From the NCBI GenBank assembly GCA_017601265.1, contig JAFNJA010000118.1, positions 1 through 6,294 on the forward strand: 6,294 nt of DNA. Direction: 5' to 3'. The notes under the pieces are model-generated. The model searched no databases. It was not told the DNA's origin and worked only from the letters and a program-made list of their open reading frames with translations. Of this stretch, positions 1-5,258 are shown in pieces. A program made the translations under genes and the position numbers. This DNA comes from Candidatus Brockarchaeota archaeon (lineage in GTDB: Archaea; Thermoproteota; EX4484-205; DTQO01). The first letter of the stretch is position 1. Every line of letters begins with the position of its first letter.

Positions 1-104
1 GCCGAAGCCTTGGAAGAGAGCGCCATCACGGCCAGCTGGGTTTTGTCGCCCAGCTCGGAAAACAGGATTAACGTGAAAGCGGTCACAAGCGGCACGATGT
101 CCAT
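1..104 (-). CDS. GDT1/UPF0016 (TMEM165) family cation transporter, N-terminal part only
   Basis: Partial gene reading leftward off the window; 34 complete codons are visible. The translation begins MDIVPLVTAFTLILF and runs into SELGDKTQLAVMALSS. ELGDKT (residues 17-22) is the first of the two E-x-G-D-K/R-T/S signatures that define the GDT1/TMEM165/UPF0016 family. In that family the acidic residues of the paired motifs bind the ion, and characterised members exchange Mn2+ or Ca2+ across a membrane. The hydrophobic stretch at residues 3-16 is the first membrane helix. The ATG at 104-102 is the only sensible start, because an in-frame TAG lies two codons upstream (110-108). No clear Shine-Dalgarno sequence is visible. 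The gene follows the 288-1076 isomerase in the same direction after a 183-bp gap, so it may have its own promoter. The family call is firm; the ion is not determined. Confidence 0.85.
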   Translation of the reverse strand, partial: MDIVPLVTAFTLILFSELGDKTQLAVMALSSKAS

Positions 105-174
105 CCACTACGCCCCGATCTTGCCCACGAACCCAGGAGCCCTTTTGCAAGAGTTTTGCGCCGCCTTCCAGCTC

Positions 175-190
175 GGCTCTTTATATCGTT
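175..190 (-). promoter_or_regulatory. possible box A (TATA) element for the GDT1-family gene
   Basis: On the minus strand the sequence reads AACGATATAAAGAGCC, with a TATAAA core and an A-rich stretch just upstream that could serve as a BRE. It lies about 75 bp before the ATG at 104, which would give a leader of roughly 50 nt. It sits in an otherwise non-coding gap of 183 bp. The core also reads CTTTATAT on the plus strand, so the direction is not certain. This is inferred from consensus only. Confidence 0.35.
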
Positions 191-287
191 TTGCGGCCAG
201 CAACCCGAAATGGGCAAGCGAAGGTTTCCAGGAATCGGGTCCGGCACAAACTACGGATGGATGGCGCGAGTTAAGTCTAAGGCGGGT

Positions 288-1076
288 TCAATACCCTGAA
301 ACCTTAAGCCGTTCCCTGACGAAATCCACGTTTTCGCGGGCGTATTCGACGACCCTTTCCCTGTCCCCTCCAATTTCCAAGATGAACGGCCCCTTGTATC
401 CAACTGCCAACAGCTTCCTGAAGATGTTCGCGAAATCGATTCCTTTCTCCGCAAGCCGGACGAAGGCCTTCTTCTCCGGGTCCCAATTCTTGACGTGCAC
501 GACCTTTATCAAGCTTCCAAGCTCGTCGATGAACCACTCCGGGTAAAGGCCGCAGTAGTACGCGTTTGCGAAATCGAAGTAAGCCTTGACGTTCCCGCTG
601 TTGAATCTCGCCACGAAGGAGGAGAATTCCGCCGGCGAGTAGAAGAGGCCGTTTCCCACGTTCTCGATGCACAGGAAAACGCCCGCGTCCTCCGCCATCT
701 TAACGATCCCGCCGATCGATTCCGCCGATTTTTCGACGAGTTTCCTGTAAGGCACGTCCGGTTTGCCCACGCCTGGGACGACCAAAATGTCCCTGAAACC
801 GAGCAGCTCGGCGATCTTCATGCCTTCCTTGATGGCTTCCACCCCCTTCGACCTCACCGCCTGGTCGGGGCTAGCGAGGTTTAGTTCCCAAAGCACGCCC
901 ATCATCAAGCTGCTTATCGGAAGGTATGAGGAGCTGAGCTCCTTCAACTGCGCGACCGGCAGGCCGCTCCTGTACCTGAGCTCGACGCAGTCCAACCTGG
1001 CTTCGGCCCCTTTCTCGAACACGTCCTTGTAGCTGCTGGAAGGGATTATGCTCTCGACGGCGCCCACCAACGCCAA
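288..1076 (-). CDS. sugar phosphate isomerase/epimerase-like TIM-barrel protein (AP_endonuc_2/xylose isomerase-like fold)
   Basis: A protein of 262 residues, the usual size for single-domain barrels of the family that includes hydroxypyruvate isomerase, IolE and endonuclease IV. The metal site is recognisable: Glu138 in CIENVGN, Asp168 in AYFDFAN, His194 in VVHVKNWD and Glu234 in FILEIGGD, each at the end of a predicted beta-strand. LAEKGIDF (about 208-215) occupies the place of the family's loop before the last strands. Such enzymes bind a divalent metal and interconvert aldose/ketose or epimeric sugars; the substrate cannot be read from the sequence. The start is taken as TTG at 1076-1074: no ATG or GTG lies between the upstream in-frame stops and this point, GGGA at 1086-1083 gives a ribosome-binding site 6 nt away, and the first strand (ALVGAVESI) begins immediately. 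GTG at 1067 is an alternative. It is transcribed divergently from the small membrane-protein gene and points toward the GDT1-family gene. Confidence 0.8.
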   Translation of the reverse strand: MALVGAVESIIPSSSYKDVFEKGAEARLDCVELRYRSGLPVAQLKELSSSYLPISSLMMGVLWELNLASPDQAVRSKGVEAIKEGMKIAELLGFRDILVVPGVGKPDVPYRKLVEKSAESIGGIVKMAEDAGVFLCIENVGNGLFYSPAEFSSFVARFNSGNVKAYFDFANAYYCGLYPEWFIDELGSLIKVVHVKNWDPEKKAFVRLAEKGIDFANIFRKLLAVGYKGPFILEIGGDRERVVEYARENVDFVRERLKVSGY

Positions 1077-1167
1077 CTTCTTTCCCGAGGCAAGCCTGAA
1101 CCGGCCTTTTTGAAGGTTTTCCCGTCCGAATGGAAGCGGTTATCACGCCCCAAATGAAGGTTAGGCG
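1077..1167. promoter_or_regulatory. divergent intergenic region
   Basis: This 91-bp spacer lies between the leftward isomerase gene and the rightward small membrane-protein gene, so it should hold both promoters. A/T-rich runs at 1107-1120 (TTTTTGAAGGTTTT on the plus strand) lie about 30-45 bp before the TTG at 1076 and could contain a weak box A for the leftward gene. No good TATA element is visible for the rightward gene. Assignment rests on gene layout, not on a clear motif. Confidence 0.35.
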
Positions 1168-1398
1168 ATGGCACAGAAAAGGGAAACCAAGGAAAGCTAC
1201 GCGCGCTTCCTCCTTCTGTCGTACAGCTTGTTGGTGATCGCCGCTGGTTCGGCGGTTTTCGCTTACTTCGCTTCAGCCCAAAACGAGCCTTCGTTCGCGC
1301 TGGCGTACTTGGTCCTCTCTTTGGCGAGCGTGATCCTGTTCGTGCTGGTACGCCTGTTCATTGGGCCAAGGATCAGGTCGGCCAACGCCAAGAAGTAG
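1168..1398 (+). CDS. small membrane protein with two predicted helices, function unknown
   Basis: A protein of 76 residues that I do not recognise. Residues 1-10 are charged (MAQKRETKES). Two hydrophobic segments follow, about residues 13-35 (LLLSYSLLVIAAGSAVFAYF) and 44-65 (LAYLVLSLASVILFVLVRLF), joined by a short polar loop (SAQNEPS). The tail is basic (PRIRSANAKK). Under the positive-inside rule both ends should face the cytoplasm, making a hairpin in the membrane. The ATG at 1168 has GAAGG at 1156-1160 as a modest ribosome-binding site. The composition (long uninterrupted apolar segments, basic flanks) argues that it is a real gene and not a chance frame. It lies 141 bp before the second TIM-barrel gene on the same strand, so shared transcription is possible but the structured spacer lies between them. 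Confidence 0.65.
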   Translation: MAQKRETKESYARFLLLSYSLLVIAAGSAVFAYFASAQNEPSFALAYLVLSLASVILFVLVRLFIGPRIRSANAKK

Positions 1399-1438
1399 GC
1401 CTCCGGAAAACACTGGCTTGGCGGAAGGGAGCGTCAGA

Positions 1439-1462
1439 GGCGGTGGGCTCGAGCCCACCGCC
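1439..1462. repeat. perfect 24-bp palindrome
   Basis: The left arm starts GGCGGTGGG and the right arm ends CCCACCGCC, with CTCGAG at the centre (1448-1453). All 12 base pairs match; symmetry breaks at 1438/1463, where both bases are A. As RNA it would make a very stable hairpin with a ten-pair stem and a TCGA loop. As DNA it would suit a dimeric binding protein. Confidence 0.9.
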
Positions 1463-1484
1463 AGCTTCGGGCCTGGGCTGGCGG
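1458..1484 (+). repeat. 8-bp inverted repeat overlapping the palindrome's right arm
   Basis: CCGCCAGC at 1458-1465 is exactly complementary to GCTGGCGG at 1477-1484, leaving an 11-nt loop. It uses bases of the right arm of the 1439-1462 palindrome, so the two hairpins cannot form at the same time. Confidence 0.8.
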
Positions 1485-1539
1485 AAGCCGGGTTTCGAAA
1501 GGTTTTTCAGGCGCCAGAAAGGGTAAACGCAGAAAGCAG

Positions 1540-2361
1540 ATGTCCAAGTTGAAGCTCGGCGTAATAGTTTCCTTGGAAGGCGGACCGGAGGAGGAGATCA
1601 AAAAGGTCCGGGAGTTGGACCTCCCCACTTGCCAGGTGTCGTGTTGGAACCAGGAGCTGCTCAACGACCAAAACGCCGAGAAGCTCAAAGCGGCGTCAGA
1701 GAAGTACGGCGTGGAGGTGACGACGATGTGGACCGGCCTTCCGGGAAAAGCGGTCTGGAACTTCGTGGAAGGCCCGGCAACGATAGGGCTCGTGCCCGTC
1801 GCCACTAGGGAGATTAGGATAAAGGCCCTGAAAAGGGGATCGGATTTCGCCCGGCTGGTTGGAGTCGGAAGCGTAACGACGCACGTTGGATTCATACCGG
1901 AGTGGCCGGGAGACGAGGTCTACAAGGGCCTCGTTGATTCCCTCAAGCGGGTCGCCTCATTCTGCAGGGCGAACGGGCAATCTTTCTGGTTCGAGACGGG
2001 GCAGGAAACGCCGATCACGCTCCTCAGGACGATAGAGGACGTGGGCGCCGAAAACCTGGGGATAAATTTGGATCCGGCGAACCTGGTCATGTACGGAAAG
2101 GCTAATCCCGTGGACGCTCTGGACATAATCGGCAGGTACGTGAGGGGGGTGCACGCCAAGGACGGTGATTACCCGACGAACGGGAGGGAACTCGGAAGGG
2201 AGAGGCCGCTCGGAGAGGGGAGGGTCAACTTTCCTGTGCTGATCCCGAAGCTGAAGGCGATGGGTTTCTCCGGCGCGCTGACGATAGAGAGGGAGATAAG
2301 CGGCCCCCAGCAGGTGGAGGACATAAAGAGGGCGAAAAGGATCCTCGAACCTCTCTGCTAG
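1540..2361 (+). CDS. sugar phosphate isomerase/epimerase-like TIM-barrel protein, second subfamily
   Basis: A protein of 273 residues with the xylose isomerase-like (AP_endonuc_2) barrel. Putative metal ligands are Glu152 in FETGQE, Asp178 in INLDPANL, His205 in VHAKDGD and Glu250 in LTIEREISG; TMWTG (62-66) and TTHVGFIPE (113-121, with His115) line the earlier strands. The segment HAKDGDYPT followed by ERPLGEGRVNFP is characteristic of a widespread but poorly characterised bacterial and archaeal subfamily of sugar isomerase/epimerase-like proteins. The reaction is presumed to be metal-dependent isomerisation or epimerisation of a sugar or sugar phosphate; the substrate is unknown. It is clearly a different subfamily from the barrel at 288-1076, with different residues around each ligand, so the two are not a recent duplication. 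The ATG at 1540 has no strong ribosome-binding site and follows the palindrome-containing leader. The gene ends 97 bp before the nitrilase-fold gene. Confidence 0.85.
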   Translation: MSKLKLGVIVSLEGGPEEEIKKVRELDLPTCQVSCWNQELLNDQNAEKLKAASEKYGVEVTTMWTGLPGKAVWNFVEGPATIGLVPVATREIRIKALKRGSDFARLVGVGSVTTHVGFIPEWPGDEVYKGLVDSLKRVASFCRANGQSFWFETGQETPITLLRTIEDVGAENLGINLDPANLVMYGKANPVDALDIIGRYVRGVHAKDGDYPTNGRELGRERPLGEGRVNFPVLIPKLKAMGFSGALTIEREISGPQQVEDIKRAKRILEPLC

Positions 2362-2428
2362 CCAGGTGGAAACCGCCCGCTCCGCGCGATTTTACGCCAT
2401 CCCTCGCTTGCCCCAAAAGTAGGGACCA

Positions 2429-2440
2429 CTAAAAATAAAA
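2429..2440 (+). promoter_or_regulatory. probable box A (TATA) promoter for a leaderless transcript
   Basis: The A/T-rich block CTAAAAATAAAA stands out in an otherwise G/C-rich 97-bp spacer. Its centre is about 25 bp before the ATG at 2459, the usual distance from archaeal box A to the transcription start. Transcription would therefore begin at or next to the start codon, which fits the lack of a Shine-Dalgarno sequence. Confidence 0.6.
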
Positions 2441-2458
2441 GACGTTCAAAAAGGCAAG

Positions 2459-3268
2459 ATGCGCGCCGAAATGAAGGTCGCCATTGCGCAGGTGCGGTGT
2501 AACTGGTCGAACCCGGTCTCGAAGAACCTAAGGAAGGCGATCGGTTTCGTGGAGAAAGCGGGAAGGAGCGGGACCGACGTGGTTTGTTTTCCGGAATATT
2601 TTCTCGGGAAGGGCGCCATATTGGGGGACCCGAAGAGGGGCGAGGAAACGGAGGCTGCGCTGCGCACGCTAGGAGAGAAAGCGAAGGAGTCGGAAGTAGC
2701 GATCGTCTGCGGCGCCATGAGGGAGGCCAGGAAAGGGCAGAGGAAACTCGTAGTGACGTGCCCGGTCATCGGCGCCAAGGGCGATATCGTGAAGAAGATA
2801 GACAGGGCCGTTCCGTACCCCGGGGAAAGGGAGTTGGTCCAGCCCGGCGCGGACGCCGACGTGGCCGAGATAGGGGGGTCCAAGGTAGGCGTCCTGGCGG
2901 GCTTTGACGTCTTCTTCTCCCCTGCCGTGCAAAAGCTCAAGGAGAAGGACGCGGACTTGGTGATCTACCAGTTGTCGGCCAGCACGAGGTTCCTGCTGGA
3001 GGCCGAGCAGGCTGCTGCCGTGGCGAGGTGCCAGGAGATGATGGTTCCTTTCGTGGCGGTTGGCCAGCTGGGAGAATACTTCAAGAGCCAATCCCTCGGG
3101 GGAAGCTTGGTTTGCGTCCCAAGCCAGATTAAGCTATCAAACGCGCGGTCGCATGGAGGAGTCAAGGTGGTGAGGAAACTCGGCGCCGAGGAAAGGTTGG
3201 ACACCGTTCACCTGGATATCCAGGAGTTCAAGCAGCAGAGGAAAAAGTACAACCTCTTCGAAGTTTGA
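2459..3268 (+). CDS. nitrilase-superfamily protein lacking the catalytic cysteine
   Basis: A protein of 269 residues, the standard length for a single-domain carbon-nitrogen hydrolase. It starts with the typical first strand (MKVAIAQV, 5-12). Glu46 in VVCFPEYF is the catalytic Glu, and Lys113 in KKIDRAVPYPGE aligns with the catalytic Lys. Glu123 in PGERELVQPG matches the supporting Glu. Where active enzymes have I-C-Y-D, this protein has VGVLAGFD (143-150), so the nucleophilic Cys is Gly148 (codon GGC). The later family features remain: LSAST (172-176), ARCQEMMVPFVAVGQLGE (189-206) and SLGGSLVCVP. Amidase or nitrilase chemistry through a thioester therefore looks lost, while the fold, which oligomerises, is kept. 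It could be a regulatory or scaffolding pseudoenzyme, or have altered chemistry. The ATG at 2459 fits the box A spacing; the ATG at 2471 is an alternative. It lies directly before the flippase gene. Confidence 0.85.
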   Translation: MRAEMKVAIAQVRCNWSNPVSKNLRKAIGFVEKAGRSGTDVVCFPEYFLGKGAILGDPKRGEETEAALRTLGEKAKESEVAIVCGAMREARKGQRKLVVTCPVIGAKGDIVKKIDRAVPYPGERELVQPGADADVAEIGGSKVGVLAGFDVFFSPAVQKLKEKDADLVIYQLSASTRFLLEAEQAAAVARCQEMMVPFVAVGQLGEYFKSQSLGGSLVCVPSQIKLSNARSHGGVKVVRKLGAEERLDTVHLDIQEFKQQRKKYNLFEV

Positions 3269-3375
3269 GCGTAAAGTCAAGTCCATCGAAGCTCCGGGTC
3301 AATTTCTCGAAAAGTCGGGAAGCGAAAGGCACATCTTCCCTTCGTGACCGAGTAATCGGGGAGCTCAATCCGCGC

Positions 3376-4863
3376 ATGGATAGAAAACCCCTGGAGAAGG
3401 TGGTCTCGGGTTCGGTGTACCTTTCACTCGACCTCATCCTCACTTCCGGCTTGGGAGCCCTTTTTTGGTTCGTCGTGGCCAAGATAGTGCCCCCTGACGA
3501 GGTGGGCATGGCATCCACGGCGATATCGTTCCTCACGACGCTGAACGTCCTCGCCTCCCTAGGCCTTCCGGTCGCGATATCGAAATACGTTTCGGAATAC
3601 AACGCCCAAGGAAAGCCAGAACTGTCGAGGTTCGTGCTCAAATTTTCGTCCAAGCTGGGGTTGGGCGTCGGCCTTCTGGCTTCCGCGTCGCTGCTCGCCC
3701 TTTCCGGCCAGATCTCCTTGCTGATCTACGGGCTTCCGAAGCTCCAACCTTTGATGATGCTGGCGGCTTTCTTGATCCCTTTCCAGCTCCTCTCGTCTTT
3801 CTACAACAGCTGCTACCAGGGTTGCCAAGCCATGCAGTTCTGCTTGATAGGCGACATGATCGTCGCGGCGTCCAAGCTTGCCGCGGTACCTTTCCTGGTC
3901 ATTTACCTAGGGCTCATGTCTTACGGCATTTTATTGGCTTTTGCGTTAGGTTCGATGCTGGCCAGTTTCGCGGGATACTTTTTGCTCTTGCCCAGGGGGA
4001 TGCCGAAAAGCCAGGGCAAAGCCGCGTCGCAGGACCTCGGGGGGATTCGAAAGGGCCTGCTGGCTTTCTCTTTCCCGAACTACGTCGCAAGCGTAGCGGG
4101 CACGTTCAGCCTGCATTTCGGGTTGATGCTGCTCGGGATTTACAGCATGGCTTCGGTAGCGTATTACAACCTCGCTTACCTGATTTCCACAATCCTCATG
4201 GGGATCACGGGATCGGTTGCTTCGGCCCTCCTGCCGACCGTGTCCGAGCAGTGGGCCACGGGCGCCAGGGCCGCCATCTCCAAACTCTTCAGCACCGTAA
4301 TCCGGCTGTCCCTTGCTGTTAGCAGCCCTTTCCTTTTAGGCGCCCTCATTTTCCCCGCCGAATTACTATCCCTGATCTCGAAACCCTACGCCGCCGCCTC
4401 GATGCCGCTCCAGATCCTGGCGGTGAGCGTCTTCTTCGGCGCCCTAGGATTGAGCGCCATCTCCGTCCTGAACGGGATCGGAAACGCCAGGTCAGCGATG
4501 GCCGCCACACTCCTTTCTTCCCTCGGAACGGTAGCCGCCACCTTGGCGCTCGTTCCCGTGCTGGGGATGATTGGAGCCGCGTTGGGAATATTGGCTGGGT
4601 ACGTGATAAGGTTCTCGGCTGGAATACTGTTCTTGAGGAGGGAGGGGATCGGGCTTGAGCGCGAAAGCGTGTTCAGGCCGTTGTTTTGCACGATCCTCTC
4701 GTTCGCGACAGGCTTCCTCCTATATGAAACTCTGGGAAATTTCTACATAGCCTTTGCAGCCGTTGCCCTCGTCTACCTTGTCTCCGCGAGGTTCGTAAGA
4801 GCCATATCTTTGGAAGAGGCTTTGTTCTTAATAAAAACGCCTCTTGGGAAAAACAAAAACTAA
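3376..4863 (+). CDS. MOP-superfamily flippase (Wzx/RfbX-type polysaccharide or lipid-linked oligosaccharide exporter)
   Basis: A very hydrophobic protein of 495 residues with about 14 predicted helices, for example residues 12-34, 92-112, 124-142, 160-180, 184-206, 262-285, 308-328, 343-362, 397-420 and 455-472. The N-terminus is typical of Wzx-like proteins: KVVSGSVYLSLDLILTSG, then KIVPPDEVGMAS and SLGLPVAISKYVSEYN. Such proteins move lipid-linked sugars across the cytoplasmic membrane for surface polysaccharide or N-glycan assembly. The frame is open back to a TTG at 3265 that overlaps the previous stop by four bases. I prefer ATG 3376 because the extra 37 residues are polar and unlike the family, and all five of their Arg codons are CGN whereas the neighbouring genes use mostly AGG. 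GGGGAG at 3358-3363 is a weak, rather distant ribosome-binding site. No glycosyltransferase is visible in the window. It probably shares a transcript with the nitrilase-fold gene. Confidence 0.85.
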   Translation: MDRKPLEKVVSGSVYLSLDLILTSGLGALFWFVVAKIVPPDEVGMASTAISFLTTLNVLASLGLPVAISKYVSEYNAQGKPELSRFVLKFSSKLGLGVGLLASASLLALSGQISLLIYGLPKLQPLMMLAAFLIPFQLLSSFYNSCYQGCQAMQFCLIGDMIVAASKLAAVPFLVIYLGLMSYGILLAFALGSMLASFAGYFLLLPRGMPKSQGKAASQDLGGIRKGLLAFSFPNYVASVAGTFSLHFGLMLLGIYSMASVAYYNLAYLISTILMGITGSVASALLPTVSEQWATGARAAISKLFSTVIRLSLAVSSPFLLGALIFPAELLSLISKPYAAASMPLQILAVSVFFGALGLSAISVLNGIGNARSAMAATLLSSLGTVAATLALVPVLGMIGAALGILAGYVIRFSAGILFLRREGIGLERESVFRPLFCTILSFATGFLLYETLGNFYIAFAAVALVYLVSARFVRAISLEEALFLIKTPLGKNKN

Positions 4864-4867
4864 TAAT

Positions 4868-5067
4868 TCATGGGAATCGAGTTTTTAGCCGCGTCCAGGC
4901 CTTCCTGCTCCTGAACCAGTGCGCCATTACCCCATTCAGAGAGCTGAACGCCTTCTTAGATCTCTTTTCGCCTTGTACCTCTCGGTAAGGCGCTATTTAT
5001 CTTTGGCGATCGAGGAGTATAATCCGCGAGGCTCAAGATCCTCTGCTTCTGGGTACGGCGTCCCTAT
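4868..5067 (-). pseudogene. frameshifted relic of a DDE-transposase C-terminus (tentative)
   Basis: On the minus strand, codons from 5067 give IGTPYPEAEDLEPRGLYSSI, then a TAG at 4995-4993, then RLTERYKAKRDL (4992-4957). Moving to a second frame near 4957, the reading continues KKAFSSLNGVMAHWFRSRKA and WTRLKTRFP to a TGA at 4870-4868. Joined, this resembles the end of many DDE transposases: a basic RYK..R segment, then (E)AFSxLKxxxxxWFRSRK and an Arg/Lys-rich stretch. The codon choice (AGG, AAG, TTC, GCG) looks like former coding sequence. Stops, a frameshift and missing 5' two thirds mean it cannot be functional. I recognise the pattern by eye only; it could be coincidence. No flanking inverted repeats were identified. 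Confidence 0.35.
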
Positions 5068-5209
5068 GCGGCTTGGTCAGCGTGTTACCCGATCGGTGGC
5101 CGAAGGACATGGAAAAAAGATGCGAAAACCAAAGATATGGGCATGAAATAGGGGCCTAGCTAAGTAAAATACGAGAGGATGGAAGATCTGGCGCATCGCT
5201 GGCAAACAC

Positions 5210-5229
5210 AAGACCGAAACGGTTTTTTT
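5210..5229 (+). terminator. short hairpin followed by T-tract (terminator or attenuator-like)
   Basis: AAGACCG at 5210-5216 can pair with CGGTTTT at 5220-5226 around an AAA loop (seven pairs, one G-T wobble). The uninterrupted T run extends over 5223-5229. It resembles an intrinsic terminator and lies only 30 bp before the TTG start at 5259, where it could stop upstream transcription. The T-rich block could instead be part of the promoter of the next gene, at a box A-like distance. Confidence 0.35.
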
Positions 5230-5258
5230 ACCTGAAAGGATTCGAAGATGTTGCAAGA

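Larger units (their letters stand above)
1399..1539 (+). promoter_or_regulatory. structured intergenic leader before the second TIM-barrel gene
   Basis: This 141-bp spacer contains a perfect 24-bp palindrome (1439-1462), a second inverted repeat (CCGCCAGC at 1458-1465 with GCTGGCGG at 1477-1484), and an imperfect direct repeat containing TGGCGGAAG at 1419-1427 and 1479-1487. The same CCGCC at 1458-1462 can pair with any of three GGCGG copies (1420-1424, 1439-1443, 1480-1484). If transcribed, it would form alternative hairpins upstream of the start codon at 1540. No long T-tract directly follows the hairpins; the nearest is TTTTT at 1503-1507. A role as leader RNA, operator or terminator is inference. 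Confidence 0.4.
4864..5258. other. 395-bp gene-poor region
   Basis: No intact gene is visible between the flippase stop and the Trx-CcdA start. The left part holds a probable transposase relic on the minus strand (4868-5067). TTTTT at 4882-4886 is a possible weak T-tract terminator for the flippase transcript. The right part holds a hairpin plus T-tract at 5210-5229. A plus-strand frame open at 4919-5146 is arginine-rich, starts with GTG and resembles no known family, so I treat it as chance. I see no tRNA-like, SRP or RNase P RNA signatures. Confidence 0.6.

Noticed and set aside
204..239. Inverted repeat CCCGA/TCGGG downstream of the isomerase gene as a terminator.
   Set aside because: Only five pairs around a long loop and no T-tract follows on the minus strand.
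10..546. Plus-strand open frame of 178 codons.
   Set aside because: It is antisense to the GDT1-family start and to the isomerase gene, both of which carry clear family motifs; its own translation looks like no protein family.
1439..1462. The CTCGAG core with G/C arms resembles a tRNA T-arm.
   Set aside because: With a 7-nt T-loop the stem falls out of register (G-A mismatch), T54 would be C, and no D-arm, anticodon arm or matching acceptor strand is visible on either strand.
4990..5003. TATTTATC-like sequence as a plus-strand promoter for a non-coding RNA ending at 5229.
   Set aside because: A single weak box match with no conserved RNA signature downstream; it also falls inside the putative transposase relic.
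4919..5146. Plus-strand open frame of 75 codons starting with GTG.
   Set aside because: Arg/Ser-rich translation without domains, no ribosome-binding site or promoter at a suitable distance, and it lies opposite the better-supported transposase relic.
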